From Leptasterias polaris (taxonomy: Eukaryota > Echinodermata > Asteroidea > Forcipulatida > Asteriidae): 64,000 nt of DNA. This document shows positions 60,201 to 64,000 of the stretch, one piece after another. Numbering within the stretch: position 1 is the first letter of the stretch; each line of letters begins with the position of its first letter. The notes under the pieces are model-generated. The model was not told where the DNA came from. It did no database searches and saw only the letters and a list, made by a program, of their open reading frames with translations. The stretch lies in assembly GCA_037783415.1 (NCBI GenBank), contig JAZGTN010000028.1, positions 248,001 through 312,000 of the forward strand, written 5' to 3'. The position numbers and the translations under genes are program-made.

Positions 60201-61098
60201 TTTCTAATGCCTTTTTTTTTTTTTCTCTCAATATTTTCCACAGGTTTTGTTATTACTCTTATGAACACAGACTTCCTCTCCCTTCTCACTCTCCTCTCAT
60301 CTTAATTAATCATTTATCTCTTTTTTAATTCTACAGCCATCTACTGCATTGGACTGTCAAGCTGGCCTCCATATGGACTTAATGTACACCAACTTCAAAG
60401 CGCTCCCAGTTGACCATCTTGCCACCGACTCCAGATCTCCCTCCGTCTCCCCGGTGGAATTCACAAGTACCCCTGCCCTCATTGGAGGAAACGTTTTGCT
60501 CACCTTGGAGCAAGACAAGATTGCAGTCGAGGCCTTTGGACCTATCGGAGATACCACACAGAAACTTATTTCGGTTGTTAGCAGAGCGGAAATCTTAAAG
60601 AGATTGCGCCATACTGAGGACGGTCGGGATGTCCGTTATTTTGTGAAACCAAATGATGCAGAGGAGGACCTCGATACCTTGGATCTCATTCCAGAGGTTG
60701 CAAGTCTGAACATGTTCTTGAATGATGGAACCATGGTAATTGCCGCTAGGTCTTCACCTCAAGCCAACATCACTATTATTACACTGCTCACAGACCACAT
60801 CACATGGAAGTTCATGTATGGTGTAACATTAGACGCTGCCAGGACCATGGTGCTATCCCAGGCTAAGGACATAGCCATAGCGCAAGCCTGGCGAAATGAA
60901 AAAATGAAAATTGTGAACAATCGCCGGGGCACAATAAACTGGACTGCCTCGGAGAGGACAAATCTTTTACAAAATGGCTTCCTGACAGGGTACGAAGGTC
61001 ATTATGCATTAGACCCAGAGATCTTTCCAGAGGTAGCTTTTGACGGTAACGCCATCACACTACTCAGAGTGCCTGAAAATCTGCAGTCACCAGTCTGA
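19791..61098 (+). CDS. TENM: Teneurin (Ten-m/Odz), complete gene, 27 coding exons, 2,780 aa
   Basis: Teneurins are type II transmembrane adhesion proteins. They dimerise through EGF repeats, bind latrophilins and each other across cell contacts, and act in axon guidance, synapse matching and basement-membrane adhesion (family knowledge). All 26 introns are GT-AG and the joined exons total 8,343 nt, exactly 2,781 codons including the stop. Approximate residues: cytoplasmic domain 1-396, membrane helix 397-421, RTKR furin-type site 577-580, six EGF repeats 630-825, Cys-rich segment 828-865, TTR/plug region 911-1190, NHL propeller 1191-1570, YD shell 1571-2420, Rhs-core segment 2421-2450 ([12 protein letters not shown] at 2428), Tox-GHH-like/TCAP C terminus 2528-2780. 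The start is the only ATG in the first coding exon that is in frame with the rest. That exon has no in-frame stop upstream of it, so an upstream extension cannot be excluded. Each exon is listed separately. Family assignment is very secure; which EGF repeats are missing is inferred. Confidence 0.97.
20304..21284. mobile_element. DNA transposon with 6-bp target duplication, 981 bp (hAT-like termini)
   Basis: Inverted termini CAGACCTGCCAACCT and AGGTTGGCAGGTCTG (15 bp, perfect) are flanked by direct AAGCTG at 20298-20303 and 21285-21290. It lies inside an older MITE whose ends (gggcccaa... and aagctgctctg...) continue on either side. No transposase frame. Its termini are closely related to those of the element at 53835-54901. 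CAG...CTG ends resemble hAT elements, but hAT usually makes 8-bp duplications. Confidence 0.85.
22390..22590 (+). repeat. Interspersed repeat ('ctggtcctgctggccagtca' family)
   Basis: Shares gttgaaaagcatcc, aagctgaccaactggtgaaat and ctggccagtcact with 1415-1600 (+), 3236-3445 (-) and the copy in intron 22 split by the 53835-54901 transposon. Gives the uninterrupted comparison for that insertion site. Confidence 0.75.
24197..24660. repeat. C-rich degenerate tandem repeat, about 3 units of ~150 bp
   Basis: Each unit has a long poly-C tract (around 24207-24233, 24372, 24523) followed by caaccaatccccaccta-like sequence, a gtttgaatcatat-like segment, ctctattgtgtatttgt and ttctttcaaccca. Overlapping proline-rich ORFs here are by-products of the C runs. 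Confidence 0.75.
25085..25145 (-). repeat. tRNA-like sequence, probable SINE head
   Basis: On the minus strand, ggtgatctagtggtaagata (A-box-like) is followed about 30 bases on by ggttgtgggttcaaatcac (B-box-like). The acceptor stem is not convincing. Confidence 0.5.
27494..27642 (-). repeat. Interspersed repeat, inverted copy of 3541-3702
   Basis: Contains cccttgtatagcagagcaaa, cagtaactactaaaaaatca and ttgctggatgatatcg, the complement of segments in 3541-3702. Confidence 0.7.
29061..29325. mobile_element. hAT-like MITE, 265 bp
   Basis: Ends tagggatgtgat and atcacatccctg are inverted repeats differing only at the outermost base. The interior includes T/A-rich arms and a CG-containing stretch (gctcgcaag repeated). 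No clean target duplication is visible, so the boundaries are approximate. Confidence 0.6.
30826..30989 (+). CDS. TENM: Teneurin exon 2: intracellular domain
   Basis: Residues 73-127. The acceptor is tcctacag, the donor cag|gtttgt, entry phase 1 and exit phase 0. The peptide is acidic and Ser/Thr-rich (for example [15 protein letters not shown]), as expected for a teneurin cytoplasmic region. No catalytic domain is seen. Confidence 0.85.
30990..33555 (+). other. Teneurin intron 2
   Basis: 2.6 kb, AT-rich. Small features: a duplicated 19-bp stretch near 31239-31275, a G run at about 32160-32172, and a duplicated gaaacggcagacttct at 33324-33360. No exon seen. Confidence 0.7.
33556..33691 (+). 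CDS. TENM: Teneurin exon 3: intracellular domain with basic NLS-like cluster
   Basis: Residues 128-172, phase 0 to 1, donor ag|gtaagt. It contains a basic run [12 protein letters not shown] at 161-172 after a TP motif. In some teneurins the cytoplasmic domain is released and enters the nucleus through a basic signal, so this is the best candidate for that signal. The upstream polypyrimidine tract is interrupted near the acceptor. Confidence 0.82.
34036..34225 (+). repeat. Interspersed repeat, intron 3 copy
   Basis: gattcctcaggatttttcc, agaagtaagacagtcatcaa, gttgtgttgaaacctgta and gatgcacagagtctgtaaac all recur in order at 45524-45700 (intron 12). Confidence 0.8.
35374..37107. repeat. 33-bp minisatellite, about 52 copies, in intron 3
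   Basis: The unit is caaaagaaatcaacttta followed by agcaaggttcagttg, with a G/T switch (gttGca or gttTca) between copies. The variant atcaat occurs at 36175 and 36406, exactly 7 units apart, inside two matching blocks. Because 33 is a multiple of 3, two + frames and one - frame stay open across the array. One unit near 37055 is truncated. Confidence 0.97.
39889..40076. mobile_element. MITE copy of the same family in intron 3
   Basis: Starts ctgggccaaattttgaaaagctgctcaagcac and ends tttatgaaattgggtcca. It shares the central segment ttaccagccaaaacaccat with 21340-21360. Confidence 0.6.
40352..40708 (+). CDS. TENM: Teneurin exon 4: Pro/His/Ser-rich intracellular domain with PPYY motif
   Basis: Residues 173-291, phase 1 to 1, acceptor gccacag, donor ag|gtgggt. 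The exon is distinctly more GC-rich than its flanks. It is rich in Pro, His, Ser and Thr and includes PPYY at residues 245-248 (40567-40578), a class I WW-domain ligand pattern. The antisense frame is also open here, but that is a shadow. Confidence 0.9.
41031..41122. repeat. 46-bp tandem duplication, intron 4
   Basis: Units at 41031 and 41077 both start ctgcccagt and contain actggcccaac and taaaatcactgttt, with a few differences. Confidence 0.9.
41230..41386 (+). CDS. TENM: Teneurin exon 5: intracellular domain
   Basis: Residues 292-343 plus two bases of codon 344, phase 1 to 2, acceptor tctccag, donor ag|gtgagt. The peptide is low in hydrophobic residues and rich in Ser, Asn, Arg and Pro. 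No domain is recognised. Confidence 0.85.
41601..41821 (+). CDS. TENM: Teneurin exon 6: juxtamembrane region and transmembrane helix
   Basis: Residues 344-417, phase 2 to 1. A cytoplasmic FSWKC motif (393-397) is followed by a hydrophobic stretch rich in Ala, Leu, Val and Ile that runs into exon 7 (to about 421). Basic residues sit on the N-terminal side (KYRR, KDR), which fits the type II topology (N inside). Vertebrate teneurins have a similar SWKC start to the helix. Confidence 0.93.
41880..42040 (+). repeat. Interspersed repeat, intron 6 copy
   Basis: ggaatttcatctttgagagg, attccattggaaaatcttaa and ggcaccaaggccaagac are shared with 49088-49215 (+) and 59640-59785 (-). Weaker relatives lie near 1260-1420, 8740-8850 and 17150-17420. 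Confidence 0.75.
42400..42513 (+). CDS. TENM: Teneurin exon 7: start of ectodomain
   Basis: Residues 418-455, phase 1 to 1, acceptor cttcag, donor c|gtaagc. It completes the membrane helix (VVSISL) and begins the extracellular juxtamembrane region, with two cysteines and a Thr/Ser-rich end. A second AG three bases downstream would delete one Val and keep the frame, so it is a possible NAGNAG-like alternative acceptor. Confidence 0.88.
42774..43271 (+). CDS. TENM: Teneurin exon 8: extracellular juxtamembrane domain with furin-type site
   Basis: Residues 456-621, phase 1 to 1. It carries the conserved teneurin block ending [11 protein letters not shown], upstream of the EGF repeats, and an RTKR|S site at 577-580 (43136-43147) that matches the furin consensus R-x-K/R-R. 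Vertebrate teneurin-2 has a furin site at the equivalent position. An internal GT donor at about 43040 is not needed, because the downstream frame is conserved sequence. Confidence 0.93.
43585..43695 (+). CDS. TENM: Teneurin exon 9: EGF repeat 1
   Basis: Residues 622-658, a symmetric phase 1-1 exon. It holds one complete EGF repeat with six cysteines in teneurin-style tight spacing (C-x3-C-x5-C-x4-C-x-C-x8-C), plus SSHGEC and YVGEDC. Confidence 0.95.
44001..44195 (+). CDS. TENM: Teneurin exon 10: EGF repeats 2 and 3
   Basis: Residues 659-723, a symmetric 1-1 exon. Repeat 2 has only five cysteines: the third is Tyr671 (SGHGQY, codon 44036-44038), leaving one cysteine free. This is the known odd-cysteine state of teneurin EGF2, which supports disulfide-linked dimers. 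Repeat 3 has six cysteines. Confidence 0.95.
44626..44826 (+). CDS. TENM: Teneurin exon 11: two EGF repeats, aligned with canonical EGF6 and EGF7
   Basis: Residues 724-790, a symmetric 1-1 exon, acceptor tgttacag, donor g|gtaagc. Both repeats have six cysteines. The motifs [12 protein letters not shown] and [12 protein letters not shown] match the EGF6-EGF7 pair of vertebrate teneurins. The canonical EGF4-EGF5 segment is absent between exons 10 and 11. Confidence 0.95.
45327..45473 (+). CDS. TENM: Teneurin exon 12: last EGF repeat (EGF8 type) and start of Cys-rich segment
   Basis: Residues 791-839, a symmetric 1-1 exon. A six-cysteine EGF repeat with a longer C3-C4 loop ([10 protein letters not shown]), typical of EGF8, is followed by the [13 protein letters not shown] segment. 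It follows exon 11 directly, without the short insert found between EGF7 and EGF8 in some vertebrate isoforms. Confidence 0.95.
45524..45700 (+). repeat. Interspersed repeat, intron 12 copy
   Basis: Same orientation as 34036-34225; shares agaagtaaagcagtcaccaa, cattgtgtccaaacctgta and gatgcacaaagtctgtaaac. Confidence 0.8.
46240..46453 (+). CDS. TENM: Teneurin exon 13: Cys-rich segment
   Basis: Residues 840-910, phase 1 to 2. It continues the acidic motif DCLDPDCC that follows the EGF repeats in all teneurins, then two more cysteines and the [10 protein letters not shown] segment at the entrance of the TTR-like domain. Confidence 0.94.
46537..46764. repeat. 57-bp tandem repeat, 4 copies, intron 13
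   Basis: gaattcagac starts at 46537, 46594, 46651 and 46708. The unit lies inside a copy of a dispersed repeat (about 46510-46890), so a segment of that element was amplified. Confidence 0.95.
47171..47290 (+). CDS. TENM: Teneurin exon 14: transthyretin/carboxypeptidase-regulatory-like domain, first half
   Basis: Residues 911-950, phase 2 to 2. The pattern [19 protein letters not shown] with a following [12 protein letters not shown] is the beta-sandwich signature (xVxGxVxxxDGxPLxGVxV...TxxDGxF) of this fold. It continues in exon 15. Confidence 0.93.
47652..47940 (+). CDS. TENM: Teneurin exon 15: TTR-like domain, second half
   Basis: Residues 951-1047, phase 2 to 0. It continues [20 protein letters not shown]. 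The C-terminal two thirds are variable linker, as in other teneurins, and include two cysteines (EEVCAG, EGMCRE). Confidence 0.92.
48390..48474. repeat. 42-bp direct duplication, intron 15
   Basis: cattccatcttgcaacctac...ttgaggaatgcct occurs twice in tandem without differences, ending about 75 bp before exon 16. Confidence 0.92.
48549..48816 (+). CDS. TENM: Teneurin exon 16: linker/plug region before the NHL propeller
   Basis: Residues 1048-1136, phase 0 to 1. [23 protein letters not shown] matches the conserved teneurin segment E-x-I-P-G-T-x-L-x-L-x-Y-x-S-x-x-A-x-G, and [17 protein letters not shown] matches the T-x-x-W-D-x-x-D-x-Y-x-Q-x-V-Y-G block. Confidence 0.94.
49088..49215 (+). repeat. 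Interspersed repeat, intron 16 copy
   Basis: gaatttcatctttgagaagg, cttccattgtaaaatcttaa and ggccatggtctctgtg match the intron 6 copy. Confidence 0.75.
49492..49622. mobile_element. Short MITE candidate in intron 16
   Basis: GGCCAAGTTCGCACAACA at the left and its near-complement (tgttgtgtgaacttggcc with one or two differences) at the right delimit about 131 bp. No coding capacity. A target duplication was not established. Confidence 0.5.
49811..49951 (+). CDS. TENM: Teneurin exon 17: linker into NHL propeller
   Basis: Residues 1137-1183, phase 1 to 1. SVGYEYQGC and [16 protein letters not shown] match conserved teneurin positions just before the first NHL blade. Confidence 0.94.
50262..50511 (+). 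CDS. TENM: Teneurin exon 18: NHL propeller, first blade
   Basis: Residues 1184-1266, phase 1 to 2. [17 protein letters not shown] followed by [25 protein letters not shown] is the teneurin NHL entry blade (P-x-A-L-A-x-x-x-D-G-x-x-Y-V-x-D...R-x-I). The junction to exon 19 is where vertebrate neuron-specific splice insert B lies; none is encoded here. Confidence 0.95.
50757..50945. repeat. ~95-bp tandem duplication in intron 18
   Basis: Two diverged copies share ttggc-gccagccac, gacccatat, gaccacgg, gcaca-ccagagat and aatat-gtc-ttgttg. It lies about 50-240 bases upstream of exon 19, at the intron equivalent to vertebrate splice site B. Confidence 0.85.
50993..51225 (+). CDS. TENM: Teneurin exon 19: NHL propeller blades
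   Basis: Residues 1267-1344, phase 2 to 1. The blade motif [24 protein letters not shown] and the [10 protein letters not shown]...[13 protein letters not shown] loop are typical. The donor aaag|gtgcat is weak, but the exon 20 junction restores the conserved LLDPKGIAV without a gap. Confidence 0.93.
51628..51782 (+). CDS. TENM: Teneurin exon 20: NHL propeller blade
   Basis: Residues 1345-1396, phase 1 to 0, acceptor gccag, donor cag|gtaaaa. It encodes [20 protein letters not shown] and the ISTLIGS turn, one NHL blade. Confidence 0.94.
52225..53144 (+). CDS. TENM: Teneurin exon 21: remaining NHL blades and start of YD-repeat shell
   Basis: Residues 1397-1702, phase 0 to 2. NHL blades begin at [20 protein letters not shown] and end around [13 protein letters not shown] (about 1570). 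They include the Cys-rich [11 protein letters not shown] loop also seen in vertebrates. The rest starts the beta-barrel shell ([32 protein letters not shown]). Confidence 0.96.
53556..53731 (+). CDS. TENM: Teneurin exon 22: YD-repeat shell
   Basis: Residues 1703-1761, phase 2 to 1. The YD repeat [19 protein letters not shown] is rebuilt across the exon 21/22 junction. The following intron carries a recent transposon insertion. Confidence 0.95.
53745..55030 (+). repeat. Same repeat family in intron 22, split by a transposon
   Basis: The left part (53745-53834) has acacctgaggatcagtca and ggtccggctggctagttca. The right part (54902-55030) resumes gtgttgaaaagcatcc and cctgctggtcagtcaataaa. The gap is exactly the 1,067-bp element plus one target duplication. 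Confidence 0.8.
53835..54901. mobile_element. DNA transposon in intron 22, 1,067 bp, with 6-bp target duplication
   Basis: Perfect 13-bp inverted termini CAGAGCTGCCAAC / GTTGGCAGCTCTG are flanked by direct AGTTCA at 53829-53834 and 54902-54907. It interrupts an interspersed repeat whose uninterrupted relative at 22454-22470 reads ggctagtacagtgttg, a paralogous empty site. No transposase is encoded. The interior is GC-richer than the flanking intron. Confidence 0.88.
55128..55231. repeat. 26-bp tandem repeat, 4 copies, intron 22
   Basis: Unit aaatgttgtgaggaaggatc plus ctatgt, four perfect copies just downstream of the transposon-interrupted repeat. Confidence 0.95.
55591..55838 (+). CDS. TENM: Teneurin exon 23: YD-repeat shell
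   Basis: Residues 1762-1844, phase 1 to 0. [22 protein letters not shown] and the terminal GRKLR match the conserved teneurin region N-x-T-L-P...L-V-E-W-R-F...G-R-K-L-R. The open frame continues past the donor into the intron, but the conserved next residues come from exon 24. Confidence 0.94.
56112..56414 (+). CDS. TENM: Teneurin exon 24: YD-repeat shell
   Basis: Residues 1845-1945, phase 0 to 0. It contains YD repeats [13 protein letters not shown] and [12 protein letters not shown], and the segment [20 protein letters not shown] that follows GRKLR in the family. Confidence 0.95.
57076..58681 (+). CDS. TENM: Teneurin exon 25: main YD-repeat shell and Rhs-core-associated segment
   Basis: Residues 1946-2480, the largest exon, phase 0 to 1. 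Many YD repeats are visible ([56 protein letters not shown]). It ends with the Rhs-core signature [18 protein letters not shown] at 2426-2443, where the chain enters the shell interior in related structures. Bacterial Rhs/Tc toxin shells share this fold. Confidence 0.97.
59344..59483 (+). CDS. TENM: Teneurin exon 26: linker after Rhs core
   Basis: Residues 2481-2527, phase 1 to 0. [20 protein letters not shown] aligns with the conserved segment W-L-V-x-F-G-F-x-L-x-N-x-I-P that follows the Rhs core in vertebrate teneurins. Confidence 0.93.
59640..59785 (-). repeat. Interspersed repeat, intron 26 copy, opposite strand
   Basis: Reads as the complement of the intron 6 and 16 copies: agtctctgtttccctggtct, gattctccaatgaaaatgcc, gccttctcaaagatcaaatt. 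Confidence 0.72.
60337..61098 (+). CDS. TENM: Teneurin exon 27: Tox-GHH-like C-terminal domain and TCAP-like tail
   Basis: Residues 2528-2780 and the stop. The domain is the eukaryotic relative of the Tox-GHH C-terminal domains of bacterial polymorphic toxins; in teneurins it serves as the antibiotic-binding-domain-like and latrophilin-contact region. [20 protein letters not shown] and [11 protein letters not shown] match the conserved helical part. The GHH-equivalent position reads Gly-His-Tyr (2748-2750, codons 60997-61005). The TCAP-equivalent region starts near residue 2736 (60961). It ends NLQSPV with no Gly-basic amidation signal, and no dibasic site directly precedes it; the nearest is Arg-Arg at 2723-2724. 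Confidence 0.95.
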   Translation, partial: PSTALDCQAGLHMDLMYTNFKALPVDHLATDSRSPSVSPVEFTSTPALIGGNVLLTLEQDKIAVEAFGPIGDTTQKLISVVSRAEILKRLRHTEDGRDVRYFVKPNDAEEDLDTLDLIPEVASLNMFLNDGTMVIAARSSPQANITIITLLTDHITWKFMYGVTLDAARTMVLSQAKDIAIAQAWRNEKMKIVNNRRGTINWTASERTNLLQNGFLTGYEGHYALDPEIFPEVAFDGNAITLLRVPENLQSPV

Positions 61099-62090
61099 AA
61101 TAGAGAGACTACAACAAAAGAAAACAATTGACGAAAGAGAAATAATGTTGTCTTTCCGATTAAGGAACTGCTGTTTATGAACCAGCTGAAGCCAAATAGA
61201 CTTTCTGCTCCAACAGCTCCCAACAACCTCAATAGTGTGTGACAACATTTAGGATGTTGGGCTGTATGAGTGTCTACTGACTGGCATGCTTTTAAGAGTG
61301 CTTCCAAGAAGTCAAATTACTAGTCTTCTATGTTTGTTTGCTGACATTTGCCAAGATTACTGTTGGTTCTGATGGATGATAAAGTTTGAGATGAGATACA
61401 ATTTAACTATGTGCAGACTGGCATTTTGAAGGAGCGGAGATGCATAAACAGAAATTGTGTGAATCCGTGCTCTCATAGGACTTGTCGTCAGTCACTTTAT
61501 AATGGAGTAACTTGCTCAGCAAACCTTCCAGATAAACTCTATGCAGGCACGTCCTGTATCTCCTGTATGCTATTCATTTGTTGATGCTGATGTTTGTTTT
61601 GTTTTTCCCTAGAGTTGAATAAATTAATAGATGTTTTTTTTTTTTTTTAAGTGGTTGAAACCACTTGCATGCACACAAACACTTTAGACCAATGGCCCAG
61701 TTTTATAAAGCTTTAAAAATCTAGTTTAACTGAATAGGTCACAAATCAAACTACAATGTAATATATATTGTTTGTGAATGGTTCTCTGCTAAATTTGGCA
61801 CAGCAGAACAAAATTGCTAAGCATAATTTTCTGCTAAACAGCTTTATCAAGCTGGGCCCAGGTTGCTTGCGTTCCAAAGCTGTATAGATCATTAGGTTGT
61901 GTGCAAGATGACATTATGGTATATTAAAGGAGAACGATTGTACATGTATGTGCACTGCTTGGCTGGAAACAAATCCCTTTTATGCCAGGTTTAAAATGAT
62001 GTGCCATATAATATAGCAAGCATATTGAATTAAAACAAATAACAATTGTATGTAGCATTATAATTATACACTAATATTAATAAAGTTTAA
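61099..62090 (+). other. Teneurin 3' UTR with candidate poly(A) signals
   Basis: Non-coding and AT-rich. AATAAA hexamers occur at 61618-61623 and 62079-62084, with more around 62200. A short perfect hairpin (aagtggtt/aaccactt) lies at 61649-61666 after a T run, and a MITE sits at 61693-61860. Which signal is used cannot be seen from sequence. Confidence 0.55.
61693..61860. mobile_element. MITE of the GGGCCCAA...AAGCTTTAT family, 3' UTR/flank copy
   Basis: Ends ggcccagttttataaagct and agctttatcaagctgggcc are imperfect inverted repeats. The interior ctgctaaatttggcacagcagaac and gctaagca motifs recur in the copies at 4205-4400, 7000-7172, 39889-40076 and in the copy split by the insertion at 20304-21284. 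Confidence 0.6.
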
Positions 62091-64000
62091 ACAGATCTTT
62101 TTGTAATCATTTTTTTACATATGTATATATGTATCATAGAGAGTGGACATTCTCCAGAAGAAATCATGGATAAGTAGATAAAAATATGTGAGTATATTCA
62201 ATAAATAATGTGTAATAAATGTAATTCTTCATTATTTAATTTGATAATGCAATGACAGGGAGCAAGTTTTATAACTTGTTGCCACCTTCTTTTCTTGTTA
62301 ATTTTTAAGTAATTGCCCCATCTTTTAGACGTGGAGACATGGCAAAATATTGATGTAAAATAAGCTACTGACTTGTACAGTAACTCAAGTATGATGTAGC
62401 TTAAACATAGTAAAGTGTTCTCCTCTGTTCGAAGAAGGAAAACAAAAGAAGAGCAGATATGATTTTTTGAGATCTTATTAAAGGAAACCTGTGTCAAAGT
62501 TGAAATTAAAGTGTGCCAACGATGTGACTGAACGATGGCTCTTAAATCTTAATTGGCTCTTAAATCAGAAGCTGGCTCTTCTAGTTTCAGTTTACCAAAA
62601 GGAAGTGTCAAGTTTAATAGTAAAGAACCTTTTTGTTGCATGTACAAACAGCATTAAACGTTGATCTTGTGTTTAAACAAAAGTTTATACCCACAGTGAC
62701 GTTTTGGACTATTTTGAACAACAAGCATTTTAAAACAACTGTATTATTTTATGGTATTTATTATTATACATTTTGTAATATTTCCCTCATGGTTTATCAT
62801 TTGTGAAAATGATATTCAAAAATTGCATGACAATCATTTTTGAAATAGATTTCAAAAACTGCAGTTTTTGTTTTTTAGAGATTTTTTCTTTCAAACTTTT
62901 TAGACTGTAGCTAGTATTGTTGTTTTGACTGATGTTTTTTATTGAGCAAAGTATTATTCATGTAGGATATTTTACAAAGCCCTGACAAACTTACACTTTA
63001 GGGAAATATTTTTACAATTATTGAACTTGTGGTGCTAAAGACCCTACATGTAATTATGGCCCTGCCATATTTGTCACTTTCTATATTGACCTGGCGTCAT
63101 TACCCACGATAAATTGCATAATGTGCAAATACGCAAGAGTCTTCTTCAAGTTCATGTTTCACCTTGGCGTATCGTACATTCTCACTGAATATTCCTTCTA
63201 AATATTATATCTTTAATCTAACCTTCCACCACTATTTGTCTACTGATAAACACACTCAATGAAACATTATTTAGTGGCTTATTATACTAAATACTTCCAA
63301 TCTTTAGGCAATCTATCTTTGTTCATAGCCTGCCACTTACTCTGATACATCTCTACAGTCAACTTGCCGCCAATTCCTCCTAAAAATGCATGAAACCCTT
63401 TTCTCTAAATAGTAATGCTTGTTCTGTTTTGCTATGATAATGTTATGAAATATATCATTTTGGGTTGAACAAAGACAAAAAAGAATGAGCGGGACTTGAA
63501 CTGCGAACTCCGTATTAATGTGCCAGGTTGTTACCTTCCTGATAGGATACATGACATAAGTATTGGCCAAATAACATTGAGCTATTTACTTTTATTGGCT
63601 CATTAAAATTATTTTTACCATGGAGGTGGAAAATAATATATCAGGGTGTAAAAACAAAAGAGGTCTGTCATTTTTACTCTGTACATTGTATTCACGTTAT
63701 AAAAAGGGAACAATTTCATTTAAGTGGTCAGCATAAAAGTTAATTTGCTTAGAATGGTTTTCTGCTTGCCATCTTTATGAATTAAGATCATGTTTGCAGG
63801 GTACCTGTTAAGTCTTTGTATTGGTCACTATCTAAAATTATACATGTACATAAGATATATGCATTGGTATATTGGATTTTAATTGACTTTTCTGCATCAA
63901 TGACAAGATTTGATGTTCCAGATGCCTGCTTGGTCCTTATTGAAAATTCTGCACTGGCTTTGGCTTAGGCTTTTGTCAGCCATTTTAAAGCCTACAACTG
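62091..64000. other. 3' flank, no gene seen
   Basis: AT-rich sequence with short chance ORFs only. A degenerate tRNA B-box-like stretch on the minus strand near 63483-63515 (agttcaagtcccgc) may be an old SINE fragment. Nothing else is recognised. Confidence 0.5.

Larger units (their letters stand above)
40709..60336 (+). other. Compact ectodomain introns 4-26
   Basis: These introns are 200-1,900 bp. Recognisable contents: a 46-bp duplication (41031-41122); dispersed repeat copies at 41880-42040 and 49088-49215 (+), 59640-59785 (-) and 45524-45700; a 57-bp x4 repeat (46537-46764); a 42-bp duplication (48390-48474); a MITE (49492-49622); a ~95-bp duplication (50757-50945); the intron 22 transposon (53835-54901); and a 26-bp x4 repeat (55128-55231). 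The other introns show nothing beyond splice signals and T-rich tracts. Confidence 0.7.

Noticed and set aside
60337..61098. Free-standing toxin gene or bacterial contamination at the C-terminal domain
   Set aside because: The domain is spliced in frame to the teneurin shell across a normal intron and matches the known teneurin C terminus. It is an ancient part of this adhesion protein.
63470..63560. Minus-strand tRNA gene
   Set aside because: Only a B-box-like motif is visible; no A box at the right distance and no acceptor stem.

Overview
The window is eukaryotic and AT-rich. It contains one complete, intron-rich protein-coding gene on the + strand, embedded in repeat-dense non-coding DNA. 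The gene is a teneurin (Ten-m/Odz family), a single-pass type II transmembrane adhesion protein. I reconstructed 27 coding exons from the first usable ATG at 19791 to the stop at 61096-61098. Every junction is GT-AG, every phase matches, and the spliced frame encodes 2,780 residues, the normal teneurin length. The gene architecture, short tandem repeats, many terminal-inverted-repeat elements, TACATGTA-rich tracts, poly-C runs and AGCGCC/GGCGCTTTAC-type repeats suggest an invertebrate deuterostome, probably an echinoderm. The phylum is an inference; no marker gene settles it.

Layout. 1-19736 is upstream or 5' intron DNA with no convincing coding exon. It holds two PIF/Harbinger-like MITEs, a 54-bp repeat, a 21-copy 47-bp minisatellite (13038-14040) and a 989-bp TTAA-flanked transposon (17746-18734). 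19737-20007 is the first coding exon, and its upstream acceptor shows that at least one 5' exon lies further upstream. Exons 1-6 (19791-41821) encode the intracellular domain and membrane helix and are spread over long introns. Intron 1 is 10.8 kb and carries a 981-bp transposon nested in an older element. Intron 3 is 6.7 kb and carries a 1.7-kb, 52-copy 33-bp array. Exons 7-27 (42400-61098) are compact and encode the ectodomain. 61099-64000 is 3' UTR and flank.

Protein order: Ser/Pro-rich cytoplasmic domain with a basic NLS-like cluster and a PPYY motif; membrane helix (about 397-421); juxtamembrane region with a furin-type RTKR site; six EGF repeats; Cys-rich segment; transthyretin-like and plug region; six-bladed NHL propeller; YD-repeat shell; Rhs-core-associated segment; C-terminal Tox-GHH-derived domain with a TCAP-like end.

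Main points of interest: (1) six EGF repeats instead of the canonical eight, with only one of the two odd-cysteine repeats thought to mediate dimerisation; (2) a C-terminal domain that keeps a Gly-His-Tyr at the GHH position and has no basic amidation tail; (3) two related transposons with near-identical terminal repeats and exact 6-bp target duplications, each nested in an older repeat, one with a paralogous empty site in this window; (4) a TTAA transposon with a 60-bp internal hairpin; (5) long minisatellites with higher-order structure. I found no prokaryotic operon, CRISPR array or convincing RNA gene.
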